From IMG/VR virus record IMGVR_UViG_3300027687_000080, positions 1 through 22,852 of that record: DNA of 22,852 bases, one strand, 5' to 3'. The notes under the pieces were generated by a model. That model was given only the letters and a program-made list of their open reading frames with translations. It was not told where the DNA came from and did not search any database. A program made the position numbers and the translations under genes. The DNA comes from a virus. Within the stretch, counting starts at the first letter, position 1. The number at the start of each line of letters is the position of its first letter. Positions 14,744-22,279 of this stretch are shown piece by piece.

Positions 14744-14938
14744 CTATTTATTCTTATTGTTTTCTCTCTCTACTCTTTCATTTTCTTTTTTAATGTATTC
14801 TGCAAGTAATCCAGTATATATATCCCTTTCCCAAGGTATCATATCTTCTAATTCACTCAAACTATATTGATGATGTTGCATCAACGAGAAGTTCATCTTG
14901 TAATAGTTTTCTAGTGTTTCATGAGAAAGGATTACCCT
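14744..14938 (-). CDS. -1 frameshift extension of the gp26/gp51-type protein
   Basis: The slippery heptamer T TTT TTA (14944-14938) is in frame at the end of the 14932-15636 gene, one sense codon (GGG) before its stop. A -1 shift opens 64 codons from AGG at 14938 to TAG at 14746-14744, with no stop between. The product has a compact, protein-like sequence (MNFSLMQHHQYSLSELEDM, then PWERDIYTGLL) and a charged helical end. An internal ATG (14896) would give 50 aa but has no clear ribosome site. The fusion would be about 297 aa. This is the G/GT arrangement of tail-assembly chaperones; see findings. Confidence 0.72.
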   Translation of the reverse strand, partial: RVILSHETLENYYKMNFSLMQHHQYSLSELEDMIPWERDIYTGLLAEYIKKENERVERENNKNK

Positions 14939-15636
14939 AAAAAACTTTGCAGCCCCTCCAATAGCACAGTAGATTCTACTTTAGTCTTTGGATTGACTAC
15001 CGTAATTTCATGTCTAAGTCTAGGCATAGTTTCAAAGAAACCAACTACTGCTTGAAATTGTTGTGTATTCATCTGATCAACAAATTCTTGTACCTCTTTA
15101 TCTGATACATCAACTCTTTTGTAAATCTTATCATCAAAATGCATTTCATTAATACAATGATTAATCATCTCAAACATCATTGTTGCATCCCCACCAGTGG
15201 AATATTTTGCATAATCCTTTAGTGTAGGGTATCTCATAATAAGGTTAATTTTATCTGTTATAGAAACAACATTTGTGTGTTCATCAAACATTTGAGTTTC
15301 AATTTCATCTAGTTTAATATCAATTGAAACTTTTGTCTTTCCATCATCTGGGCAAAGTACAGATACTTTAGCAGTTTCCCCAACTGATTTTGCACGAATT
15401 TTCATAAACAAGTATTCAATATCAAATACTGGTTGTCTCTGTGCATCAATACCACCATCGGTACAAGATGCAACTAATTCAGTAATTGTATTTGCTATAT
15501 TGCCTACATCGTCACTCTCTTGTGCCATCATAAGAACTTTTTGTTCTTTGACTAAGAATGGACGGTATTTTGTTATTACGCCTGAACTAGGAATTGTTAT
15601 TTCATAGGTAGGGGTATCTAGTCTTGGTAGTGCCAT
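14932..15636 (-). CDS. gp26/gp51-type baseplate hub / tail assembly protein
   Basis: A 234-aa protein whose start, ALPRLDTPTYEITIPSSG, then YRPFLVKEQKVLMMAQES, matches the T4 gp26/gp51 baseplate family. T4 genetics places these as hub assembly factors. The position here, between a tube-like gene and the tape measure, plus the slippery site at its end, suggests a tail-assembly chaperone acting on the tape measure. AAAGGATG precedes the ATG. The unshifted product ends in QSFLG. A shifted fraction would read on for 64 residues. Confidence 0.75.
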   Translation of the reverse strand: MALPRLDTPTYEITIPSSGVITKYRPFLVKEQKVLMMAQESDDVGNIANTITELVASCTDGGIDAQRQPVFDIEYLFMKIRAKSVGETAKVSVLCPDDGKTKVSIDIKLDEIETQMFDEHTNVVSITDKINLIMRYPTLKDYAKYSTGGDATMMFEMINHCINEMHFDDKIYKRVDVSDKEVQEFVDQMNTQQFQAVVGFFETMPRLRHEITVVNPKTKVESTVLLEGLQSFLG

Positions 15637-15656
15637 AATTATTCATCCTTTATTAA

Positions 15657-16388
15657 TTATCTTTTCGTAAATGCTACGTTTTTCAAATTCGTCCTTCTCA
15701 CTGTATCAACACCAATTGATTCAAGCATTTCTTCTATTGGTGCAGGCAATGAACTTTCAGAATTTAAAGACTTCCAATATCTATAGGAGAATGTTACACC
15801 TACAGTGTGAAAGGAGTCATTGGTTGCATAGTCCAAAGCTTGTTCTGCAATTTGTTTTGGAAATGCATCAACTAATTCAATGCCATATGTTCTGGCGTTC
15901 AAATTGTTTAATTGGTATATAGTGACACTACCAACGTAGTCATCGTAGTATCCCATAGACCAAGTCTGTGGATTATATGCGAGTCTTTGCCAACTCTCAA
16001 ATAATTGTTTTTCTTTCATATCTGGGCCACACTGAAAAGTGCCTGTTACTTCTGGATAACTATATCCTTGAACAATTTCTCTTGTCGGGCCATATATGTT
16101 TGTGTCTGCTTCGGTATCAAGAGTTCTGCCTGGAAAAGATATTTGTGAACATCTCAATCCAGTTGCTCTTGCTGTTCCATCACTATTAACTTTACCCATA
16201 AGTAGGGAAAATACGTTATCTAGTGCATTGCCGCCTGTCTGTGAACCTCTAGTTCCAGTTGGACATGATAGAATTACTTCAAACTTGTTAGGTTGTGCAA
16301 CACCATCGTTACGAAACCCAGCGGCTGCGCTTTCAATGTCATCTGATACAACACCTAATTGTCTTAGTATATCTTTTGCAATACTCAT
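15657..16388 (-). CDS. tail tube-like protein (gp19/gp54 type)
   Basis: A 243-aa protein with the elements of the T4 tube family: NKFEVILSCP strand, LRCSQISFPGRTL, YGPTREIVQGYSYPEVTGTFQC and the block LFESWQRLAYNPQTWSMGYYDDYVGSVTIYQL, then GIELVDAFPKQI and the end strand VGVTFSYRYW. The 60 extra N- and C-terminal residues suggest the gp54-type tube initiator rather than the main tube gp19. It forms or starts the ring stack through which DNA passes. It begins in the stop of the upstream gene, and the chaperone-like gene follows after 20 nt. Confidence 0.68.
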   Translation of the reverse strand: MSIAKDILRQLGVVSDDIESAAAGFRNDGVAQPNKFEVILSCPTGTRGSQTGGNALDNVFSLLMGKVNSDGTARATGLRCSQISFPGRTLDTEADTNIYGPTREIVQGYSYPEVTGTFQCGPDMKEKQLFESWQRLAYNPQTWSMGYYDDYVGSVTIYQLNNLNARTYGIELVDAFPKQIAEQALDYATNDSFHTVGVTFSYRYWKSLNSESSLPAPIEEMLESIGVDTVRRTNLKNVAFTKR

Positions 16389-16945
16389 TATACCATCTTT
16401 CTTGAATCTGACCAGACTGCTGCTGCAGAGGCTTTCTTAAATCTTTGCACTGGCAGTAGAGTTGCTACAGTTAATTCATCTGCATCAATTCTTCTGAATT
16501 GACTTTTTGTATATCCTGCCAAGTATTTATGTATAGTTGGTTTGACTAATCTAATACCTTTTACTTTATTATATGTGACATTTAGTATAGTTTTTTCATT
16601 AAACAATGTATTACTACTAAAGTCTACTATTCTATCAAGCAATCTTATTCTAAGTGGTATTGGTAGATAGTGAAAGTTGATACCTAAAAATCCATCACTA
16701 TATAGTTCTAACGGTAGAACTAAAGGGAATGTATCATAGTAGGGCAACTTCTTTGCATCTCTAGGTGAATAGATAAACATATTTAAACGCCCAAAGTGTG
16801 GTCTGGTTGACCTTTTACCATCTCTGATTAAGTCCATAGTGGTTGGTGTGCCAAACTCTTTTATTTTTTCTCTATACCAATCAGTAGACTTTGGACGACC
16901 TTTTGCCGCGTCTTGAACTGCTTTAATGTACTTAGATACTGCCAT
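16388..16945 (-). CDS. conserved structural-module protein, unidentified
   Basis: A 185-aa basic protein. It begins with a helix (MAVSKYIKAVQDAAKGRPKS), then a beta-rich body with LNMFIYSPRDAKKLPYYDTFPLVLPLE and FLGINFHYLPIPLRIRLLDRI. The phrase YSPRDAKKLPYYDTFPLVLPLE looks strongly conserved in marine T4-like phages. I know no firm function. It overlaps the nuclease gene by 14 nt and the tube-like gene by one base, so it is likely a virion or assembly protein. Confidence 0.5.
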   Translation of the reverse strand: MAVSKYIKAVQDAAKGRPKSTDWYREKIKEFGTPTTMDLIRDGKRSTRPHFGRLNMFIYSPRDAKKLPYYDTFPLVLPLELYSDGFLGINFHYLPIPLRIRLLDRIVDFSSNTLFNEKTILNVTYNKVKGIRLVKPTIHKYLAGYTKSQFRRIDADELTVATLLPVQRFKKASAAAVWSDSRKMV

Positions 16946-17339
16946 CTAATTTCTTTCTATTTTCAAGGTGTTCTGATTCAACGTCATCTTTTGATTGTCC
17001 ATGATATGCAACTGCATAATGTTTTTCAATCATGAAGTCGTTAAGGATACTACCATCTTCTAATCTGAACTTACCAAGTATTCTACCATATTTTCCAGAC
17101 TTATCTTTTTCTGTAATTAGTGTTTGTGTAGAACCAACGGGCATATGAGACTTGACTACTTCTTTTGCTATATTCCCATACCTTTTTTCTTCTAAATCTC
17201 TGGTTCTAGACTCTGGTGTATCAATACCATATAGTCTAATTCGTTCTTTGTGCATCCACATACCGAAACCTAAATCAATGTCAACATCTACTGTGTCGCC
17301 ATCTACAACTCTTAATATTTTACATTTATACTCATACAT
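16932..17339 (-). CDS. thermonuclease (staphylococcal nuclease homologue)
   Basis: A 135-aa protein with an SNase-type fold: VVDGDTVDVDIDLGFG at 11-26, RIRLYGIDTPE with Arg35 and Glu43, and GKYGRILGK with Arg86. These equal the catalytic Arg-Glu-Arg set of staphylococcal nuclease. It hydrolyses DNA or RNA with Ca2+. No signal peptide is seen, so it acts inside the cell or virion. It is typical of marine T4-like phage late regions. A TATAAATA lies 5 nt before its ATG (17352-17345); see findings. Confidence 0.85.
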   Translation of the reverse strand: MYEYKCKILRVVDGDTVDVDIDLGFGMWMHKERIRLYGIDTPESRTRDLEEKRYGNIAKEVVKSHMPVGSTQTLITEKDKSGKYGRILGKFRLEDGSILNDFMIEKHYAVAYHGQSKDDVESEHLENRKKLDGSI

Positions 17340-17343
17340 ACTA

Positions 17344-17790
17344 CTATTTATACCTTATTCCTAGATGTTCTTCTGTTAGTATTTTAAATTCCCAATTCCT
17401 ATCCAGACAATACTCATTTGCATAACGCCATTTTGCCTGATTAATACCCCATGTTTTTACCTTATTATACCATGCTTTTGTCTTTCGAGCAGGTTTCTTT
17501 TCTGGTGGACTACACTGGTTTTTTGGTTTAATTTCAATAATAAACTTCTTAATAGAACCATCTGTTTGTTTTGCCTTAATGTAGAAATCTGGAAAATATC
17601 TATGTTTCCTTCCATCCCACGGAGATACATAGGGAATTATGTGTTCTTCACTTCCCCATTCTAGAATGTTATTACTATTATCAGCATATACCATGAACTT
17701 ACGCTCCCAAAGGGAACGGTATACCACATTCATAGGATTGCCAATATACTTGTGAGTGTTCTTTAGTTGGTATTTTCCTTTGTAAGCCAT
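17344..17790 (-). CDS. 4: head completion nuclease-like protein (gp4 type)
   Basis: A 148-aa protein matching T4 gp4: NPMNVVYRSLWERKFMVYADN, then ILEWGSEEHIIPYVSPWDGRKHRYFPDFYI and FIIEIKPKNQ. The Asp/Glu/Lys in HRYFPDF...IEIKPK fit a TnsA/PD-(D/E)XK-like nuclease core (E near 34, D near 68, ExK near 86-88). gp4 finishes the packaged head before tail joining. It is the first gene of the minus-strand unit, facing the divergent promoter pair at 17791-17822. Its last codons, TAT AAA TAG, form a T4 late-box sequence. Confidence 0.78.
   Translation of the reverse strand: MAYKGKYQLKNTHKYIGNPMNVVYRSLWERKFMVYADNSNNILEWGSEEHIIPYVSPWDGRKHRYFPDFYIKAKQTDGSIKKFIIEIKPKNQCSPPEKKPARKTKAWYNKVKTWGINQAKWRYANEYCLDRNWEFKILTEEHLGIRYK
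17345..17352 (-). promoter_or_regulatory. T4-type late promoter box (possible)
   Basis: Exact TATAAATA on the minus strand, overlapping the gp4 stop codon (Tyr-Lys-stop). With T4 spacing, transcription would begin at or near the A of the nuclease ATG (17339), giving a leaderless or near-leaderless message. It may be chance from the codons. Confidence 0.35.
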
Positions 17791-17798
17791 TATAAATA
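17791..17798 (+). promoter_or_regulatory. T4-type late promoter for the tube-cap unit
   Basis: Exact TATAAATA on the plus strand, 32 nt before the ATG at 17831, with transcription expected near 17804. It needs a phage late sigma and coactivator, consistent with the gp33-like gene at 7657. It forms half of an inverted repeat with the box at 17816-17822. Confidence 0.65.
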
Positions 17799-17814
17799 GT
17801 TATAACCTTCCGAA

Positions 17815-17822
17815 CTATTTAG
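17815..17822 (-). promoter_or_regulatory. T4-type late promoter for the gp4 unit
   Basis: Minus-strand CCTAAATA (two differences from TATAAATA), read from 17822 to 17815, about 25 nt before the gp4 start at 17790. AACTATTT (17813-17820) repeats the AAATAGTT (17794-17801) of the opposite box in inverse. Confidence 0.5.
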
Positions 17823-17830
17823 GGGTAGAC

Positions 17831-19048
17831 ATGGCAATAGATTTTAGTAGATCAAGAGCAGTTTCAACGCTCAAAAAAACATTAAGAAAAGTATCTGGCA
17901 ACTTACCAGGCCTTGCTGGTATTATATCTGGTAGAGGTGGGGATAGCTCTGATTTCGCTGGACTAAACCGAAAAGCGAAATCACCGAAGATGTATGCATT
18001 TCCGATAGATGTTACAGCAGCGCCTGGATTGGGTAATCATGGACATTACATGATCTTTTATGTCAATCAACAGTCAAACGCTAAATTGAAATTTGGAACG
18101 CCAGAATCTGGTTCAGCCCAAATGAAGAGAGAAGAGAAGAGTAGAAATATTCCAAAATACATTAAAGAAATGCTACCAGATGGTTCTGGCAAGACTGATA
18201 CAAAACAATCAAACGAAGTACAGAAACAAGTACACGCTGATATCCCACTTGCTGGTGGGCCTCCAAACCGAAACACTAACATCAAACCAGCGACAAGCCG
18301 TGTCGGTGCAAAAAAAACTTCTGGTTCTACAGTATTTTTAAAGAGACCACCAACAACAAGATTAGATACAGCAATTGCATTGTACATGCCTCCACAAGTA
18401 CAAGTATCATATAAATCACAGTATTCCGATACTCCAATTGGTGGTGGAACTGCAGCCGCAATGGATGTATATTCTTCTGTTATGGCTGGAAGGGGTGCTG
18501 AAAGTTCTATGAAAACGGCGATTAATAGAGGTGGACAAGCATTAAAAGAGGGTGTAAAGGGTACTATACTTTCAATGGTAGGTGCATTGCCTGGTATGGG
18601 TGGTGCAACAGAAGCATTTGAGATTGCTCAAGGATTTATTCAATCAGACAGAATGGAACTTGCATTTAAAGGTATTGATAAAAGAGCCTTTCAGTATACA
18701 TTCAAGATGATACCAAGAAACGACAAAGAATCAGAAGAAATACGCAAAATTATATTTGCTTTTAAATCAAACATGTTACCAGAGTTTAAAGATGGTGTTA
18801 GAAATGGGCGAGAGATGATAATGCCTAATACATTTGATATAGAGTATATGTATAATGGTAAAGAGAATGATTACCTACATAAGATATCTACATGCGTATT
18901 AGAAGATTTACAAGTATCACAAGGTGGAAGTAGATATAAAACATTTACTGCAAAAGAAGATGGTGCTCCACCAGTGGAGACCAGCATAACATTGAGTTTT
19001 AGAGAACTAGAACTTATCACCAGAGAAAGAGTACACGAAGGATTCTAA
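17831..19048 (+). CDS. baseplate tail-tube cap-like protein (gp48 type)
   Basis: A 405-aa protein. The N-terminal part is basic and helical, followed by MYAFPIDVTAAPGLGNHGHYMIFYVNQQ, a segment that fits the T4-like gp48 family. A long Lys/Gln-rich insert (about 90-170) follows. The C-terminal half has beta segments (FQYTFKMIPRNDKESEEI, MIMPNTFDIEYMYNG) like tube-fold proteins. It would cap the hub and seed tube polymerisation. The start follows AGGGGTAGAC and an exact late promoter box. Length and position favour gp48 over gp54. Confidence 0.6.
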   Translation: MAIDFSRSRAVSTLKKTLRKVSGNLPGLAGIISGRGGDSSDFAGLNRKAKSPKMYAFPIDVTAAPGLGNHGHYMIFYVNQQSNAKLKFGTPESGSAQMKREEKSRNIPKYIKEMLPDGSGKTDTKQSNEVQKQVHADIPLAGGPPNRNTNIKPATSRVGAKKTSGSTVFLKRPPTTRLDTAIALYMPPQVQVSYKSQYSDTPIGGGTAAAMDVYSSVMAGRGAESSMKTAINRGGQALKEGVKGTILSMVGALPGMGGATEAFEIAQGFIQSDRMELAFKGIDKRAFQYTFKMIPRNDKESEEIRKIIFAFKSNMLPEFKDGVRNGREMIMPNTFDIEYMYNGKENDYLHKISTCVLEDLQVSQGGSRYKTFTAKEDGAPPVETSITLSFRELELITRERVHEGF

Positions 19049-19050
19049 TT

Positions 19051-19356
19051 ATGGTTACACTTACAGATAATGCAAAAGAATATCTCACTAGTATTAAAGA
19101 AAATGACCACATCACTTTAGGTGTTAATGGGGGTGGTTGTTCTGGATTTCAATATGTCTGGGATTTTAAGAAAAACTGGCCTGATGTCAAATGGGGTAAA
19201 CCTATTGATGATTTACTAGTTCTAGACCCTATAGCAGAAATGTATGTTATAGGTTGTACAGTAGATTATGTAAAAGAGTTAGGTGGTTCTTATTTAAAAG
19301 TTATTAACCCAAATGCTACTGCATCGTGTGGATGTGGTGAGAGTTTTGCAGTTTAG
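19051..19356 (+). CDS. A-type iron-sulfur carrier (IscA/ErpA/HesB family)
   Basis: A 101-aa protein with the three family cysteines: GGGCSGF (Cys30) and the C-terminal SCGCGESF (Cys93, Cys95). Beginning VTLTDNAKEYL and the overall length fit A-type carriers, which bind a [2Fe-2S] or [4Fe-4S] cluster and pass it to target proteins. It is placed between two baseplate genes, 2 nt after the cap gene, so it is expected to be expressed late. Such genes are known in marine phages. The client is unknown, though the radical SAM enzyme at 7878 is a candidate. Confidence 0.88.
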   Translation: MVTLTDNAKEYLTSIKENDHITLGVNGGGCSGFQYVWDFKKNWPDVKWGKPIDDLLVLDPIAEMYVIGCTVDYVKELGGSYLKVINPNATASCGCGESFAV

Positions 19357-19364
19357 GAGAGAAG

Positions 19365-19889
19365 ATGTATTTTAATTCATTTCCAGTAATACCCTATGAC
19401 AATGAAGGTAATGGTAATTTAAAAGATGTGACTAATCTTTTGAGAAGAGTTGCCATAAGGTCAAAAGTATCCACTAACTCTGCAATGTTTGATACATATG
19501 ATATCAAAGAGGGTGATTCACCAGAAATTCTTGCTGATAAGTTTTACGATGATCCAGAGTTACATTGGGTTATTTTATTGATGAACAATATTACAGATAG
19601 ATATCATGGATGGCCTATGACTACCCCACAATTCCAAGCATATGTAAAAGATAAGTATGTAAACCCAAACTCTATACACCATTATGAAATAGCACAAACA
19701 TCTGGCAAAACAACAGTAAACATAGAGGTAAATGATTTAGATACATATCCTAATGCAACACCTATAACTAACTTTGAATATGAAGAAAAGAAACAAGACA
19801 CTAAACGTAGTATTAGATTACTCGACCCTAAATTTGTTCCAGACTTTGTAGATGAATTTAAAACAAGAATAAGTGAGTCGGTGATATAA
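19365..19889 (+). CDS. 53: baseplate wedge protein gp53
   Basis: A 174-aa protein starting MYFNSFPVIPYD with the gp53 pattern: VTNLLRRVAIRSKV, then YDIKEGDSPEILADKFYDDPELHWVILLMNNI, a LysM-like segment as in T4 gp53, and DRYHGWPMTTPQFQAYV. It joins the wedge arms to the central hub. GGAGAGAAG precedes the ATG, and its stop overlaps the hub gene start (TAATG). Confidence 0.82.
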   Translation: MYFNSFPVIPYDNEGNGNLKDVTNLLRRVAIRSKVSTNSAMFDTYDIKEGDSPEILADKFYDDPELHWVILLMNNITDRYHGWPMTTPQFQAYVKDKYVNPNSIHHYEIAQTSGKTTVNIEVNDLDTYPNATPITNFEYEEKKQDTKRSIRLLDPKFVPDFVDEFKTRISESVI

Positions 19890-21319
19890 TGGCTGGAATT
19901 AATTTTGCTGGTGAGTTTAAAGTTGAAGAGGCTAAGTTACATACTGCTAGTGGTAATGTAACTGATATAAGTAAGTTACTTATTACTGTAGATTTGTTTG
20001 AGAACATTTTTGAAAAACAAATGTCTGGAAGTATCACAATCAACGATACAAATGCTCTAGACTTAAATCTACCTATTACTGGACATGACTATATTACACT
20101 TAAAATCTCTACGCCAGGGCTTGATGGTAAAGGACAGAATATTGACTTTACGAACTCACCACTTATAGTATATAGAATAGGTACTAAACAAGAGATGGGT
20201 GGTAAGGCAAATCTTGTAGAAATATCTGTTATAACAAAGGATGCACTAAGAAACCATAGGATGAGAGTATCTAATGCATACACTGGAACATGTTCAGAGA
20301 TTGCAGAAAAAATATTGAGGAATGAAGTAAGAACAAAAAGAGACCTTTTTATTGAACCATCTATGGGTAATAGAAATGTAATAGTTCCCAATCAAAGACC
20401 TTATGAATTTCTACAGAGACTTGCTGCTGAAGCAATATCCGAAGAAGGTAATTCCCCACACTATGTGTTCTATGAAAATACTAAAGGTATACATTTTAGA
20501 AGTCTACAGAGTATGTATTCTCAAGATAGCAAACAATCATTTTTTGCTGCTGAGGCCGGTACTCAAAGTAAGGATGATAATGCTAAATCACCTAATATCG
20601 AAAAAGAACTAAAAAGAGTTACTAGTTTTGAACAAGGTGCAATTTCTGATACTGTAACTGCTTATAGAAATGGTATGATGGCAAGTACACTACTACAACA
20701 TGACATATTTCAGAAAAAATATAACAAACAAACATTCAATTACCTTGAGGATTTTAAGAAACACAAGAGAATTAATTTTGATGCAACTTCTAATGATAAT
20801 CCAATATATCCAGATTCATTGGTTGATGGGGATAATAAAATAAGTGATTTTCCAGAGGCAAGTATTAAACTTACACCCATTTCAGCGAGTCCAAAAGATA
20901 TAAATATAGATGCATCCTACATTAAAGAGGGTGCTAAATATGGAGAGGGTTTCTTGTACTCTAACGACAGATCTCACGATTCTACTTTAGCAAGACGTTC
21001 TAAGATTATAGAACTGAACCAAGGTGCTTCTGTCAATTTACAGATAATTGGACAAAGCCACCTTTCGTGTGGAGATATTGTAGAGTTTGACATGCCTATT
21101 CAAGGTAGAAACCATACAGGCGAAGAGATTAATCCATATTACAAAGGTAGATACTTAGTAACTACATTACGACACACTTTTTCAAACATGTCAAATAGTC
21201 ACTCAATCCTAATGAGACTTGCAAAAGACTCATTTGAATCACCTATAAAAATTGTAGGTGAGGTAGATGATTTTGAGACAGGCACTCAAGGTTTGACTAA
21301 TAATCAATTTTACACTTAG
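19889..21319 (+). CDS. baseplate hub protein (gp27/gpD-like)
   Basis: A 476-aa protein. The N-terminal half has hub-type beta domains (LLITVDLFENIFEKQMSGSI, FTNSPLIVYRIG, NLVEISVITKDALRNH), followed by ACTG-type tail-hub features such as RPYEFLQRLAAEA and HYVFYENTKGIHFRSL typical of gp27/gpD. The C-terminal part contains a beta barrel with SVNLQIIGQSHLSCGDIVEFDMP and GRYLVTTLRHTFS. It should form the trimeric hub under the tube, holding the spike. No lysozyme domain is fused. It directly overlaps gp53, so both baseplate parts are made together. Confidence 0.72.
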   Translation: MAGINFAGEFKVEEAKLHTASGNVTDISKLLITVDLFENIFEKQMSGSITINDTNALDLNLPITGHDYITLKISTPGLDGKGQNIDFTNSPLIVYRIGTKQEMGGKANLVEISVITKDALRNHRMRVSNAYTGTCSEIAEKILRNEVRTKRDLFIEPSMGNRNVIVPNQRPYEFLQRLAAEAISEEGNSPHYVFYENTKGIHFRSLQSMYSQDSKQSFFAAEAGTQSKDDNAKSPNIEKELKRVTSFEQGAISDTVTAYRNGMMASTLLQHDIFQKKYNKQTFNYLEDFKKHKRINFDATSNDNPIYPDSLVDGDNKISDFPEASIKLTPISASPKDINIDASYIKEGAKYGEGFLYSNDRSHDSTLARRSKIIELNQGASVNLQIIGQSHLSCGDIVEFDMPIQGRNHTGEEINPYYKGRYLVTTLRHTFSNMSNSHSILMRLAKDSFESPIKIVGEVDDFETGTQGLTNNQFYT

Positions 21320-21383
21320 AAGGGGGGGATTCAATAGTACATTTGTTATGCTTCAATCATAATAGAAAAAGAGGGAAATACTC

Positions 21384-21557
21384 ATGAACGTAAAGACAAG
21401 AGCCAATATGAGAAACAGATCCAAATTCTTAAATAGAGACAGAACACTTGAACCACTTTCAGAAGAAGATAAATATCAGCTGAAAACTATTGATAGGGTT
21501 AAACATGAAATCATACAAAGAACTACAAGAAGGAGTTTACGATCCCAATATACTTAA
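21384..21557 (+). CDS. small basic protein overlapping the kinase gene
   Basis: ATG at 21384 has AGAGGGA 7 nt upstream. The frame runs 57 codons to TAA at 21555-21557 and overlaps the following kinase gene by 53 nt in another frame. The peptide (MNVKTRANMRNRSKFLNRDR, then SEEDKYQLKTIDRVKHEI) is very basic and helical, which fits a nucleic-acid-binding or virion peptide. The last 17 residues lie over the kinase start and may reflect only that. No family recognised. Confidence 0.5.
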   Translation: MNVKTRANMRNRSKFLNRDRTLEPLSEEDKYQLKTIDRVKHEIIQRTTRRSLRSQYT

Positions 21558-22167
21558 AGCATTCTTTTTAGCAGGAGGGCCAGGTAGTGGTAAATCTTAT
21601 GTTGTAAAAAGAACCACTGGTGGTATGGGTTTAAAGGTTGTAAATTCAGACGAGGTTTTTGAGAAAAAACTCAAAGACGCTGGCCTTTCTCTAAAAATGC
21701 CTGATAGAGAAGCAGAACCTAGAGATAAAATTAGAGATAGATCAAAAGAAATCACTAAGAAGAGACAAGATAACTATGTAGAAGGTAGACTAGGACTTGT
21801 GATTGACGGAACTGGACACGATTATGATAAAATCTCTGGACAGGCAAGGACACTAGAGACTCTAGGATACGATACATTTATGATATTTGTCAATACATCT
21901 CTTGATGTTGCACTACAAAGAAATGCAGAAAGATCAAGAAGTGTACCAACATCTATTGTAACCACTTCATGGAACAATGTACAAAAAAACATAGGTAGGT
22001 TTCAAAACTTCTTTAGGGGCAACTTTGTGATTGTAGATAACAATAGTAAAGATGAGGATATTATGGGTCAAGCAATCAAAAGAGTTCGTGCATTAACTAG
22101 ACAGAAACTAAGAAATACTAGGGGTAAAGCATGGATTGCAAGAGAATTAGAACTTAAGCGCCGATAA
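21505..22167 (+). CDS. P-loop kinase (zeta-toxin/AAA-like) of marine phages
   Basis: A 220-aa protein. The start MKSYKELQEGVYDPNILKAF leads into Walker A AGGPGSGKS at 23-31, an acidic site NSDEVFE (48-50), the strand LVIDGTGHD at 98-106 and arginines in ALQRNAERSRSVP that could form the lid. The order resembles zeta-toxin and polynucleotide/nucleotide kinases. Substrate unknown. I start at ATG 21505 (AGGG 6 nt before) rather than the in-frame TTG at 21490. The C-terminus is highly basic (RQKLRNTRGKAWIARELELKRR minus the usual acidic tail), suggesting nucleic-acid contact. Confidence 0.68.
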   Translation: MKSYKELQEGVYDPNILKAFFLAGGPGSGKSYVVKRTTGGMGLKVVNSDEVFEKKLKDAGLSLKMPDREAEPRDKIRDRSKEITKKRQDNYVEGRLGLVIDGTGHDYDKISGQARTLETLGYDTFMIFVNTSLDVALQRNAERSRSVPTSIVTTSWNNVQKNIGRFQNFFRGNFVIVDNNSKDEDIMGQAIKRVRALTRQKLRNTRGKAWIARELELKRR

Positions 22168-22183
22168 TATCAAGCGGATAATA

Positions 22184-22191
22184 CATAAATA
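22184..22191 (+). promoter_or_regulatory. possible T4-type late promoter box
   Basis: CATAAATA, one difference from TATAAATA, ends just before the structured leader that precedes the 22280 gene. Transcription would start close to 22197, at the first base of the leader's 5-bp stem. Confidence 0.4.
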
Positions 22192-22196
22192 ATTGT

Positions 22197-22279
22197 ATCG
22201 TTCATCTATTCGTACAGACGGAAGTAGGCATATCGCTGAAGGAACGCTCAAAACTTTTGGTAACGAAAGGAGTAGAGAT
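22197..22279 (+). promoter_or_regulatory. structured 5' leader, PhotoRC-II-like candidate
   Basis: An 83-nt leader. CGTTC (22199-22203) can pair with GAACG (22242-22246) around a conserved-looking stretch with GTACAGACGGAAGTAGGC and CTGAAGGAACGC. I associate these words with a leader seen in marine phages and cyanobacteria (the PhotoRC-II type, usually before psbA). No photosystem gene follows here; the gene at 22280 is a 41-aa protein. The identification is from memory and unconfirmed. Confidence 0.4.

Noticed and set aside
22193-22279. TTG-started N-terminal extension of the 41-aa gene
   Set aside because: The ATG at 22280 has a near-perfect ribosome site, while the extension overlies a structured leader and has no site of its own.
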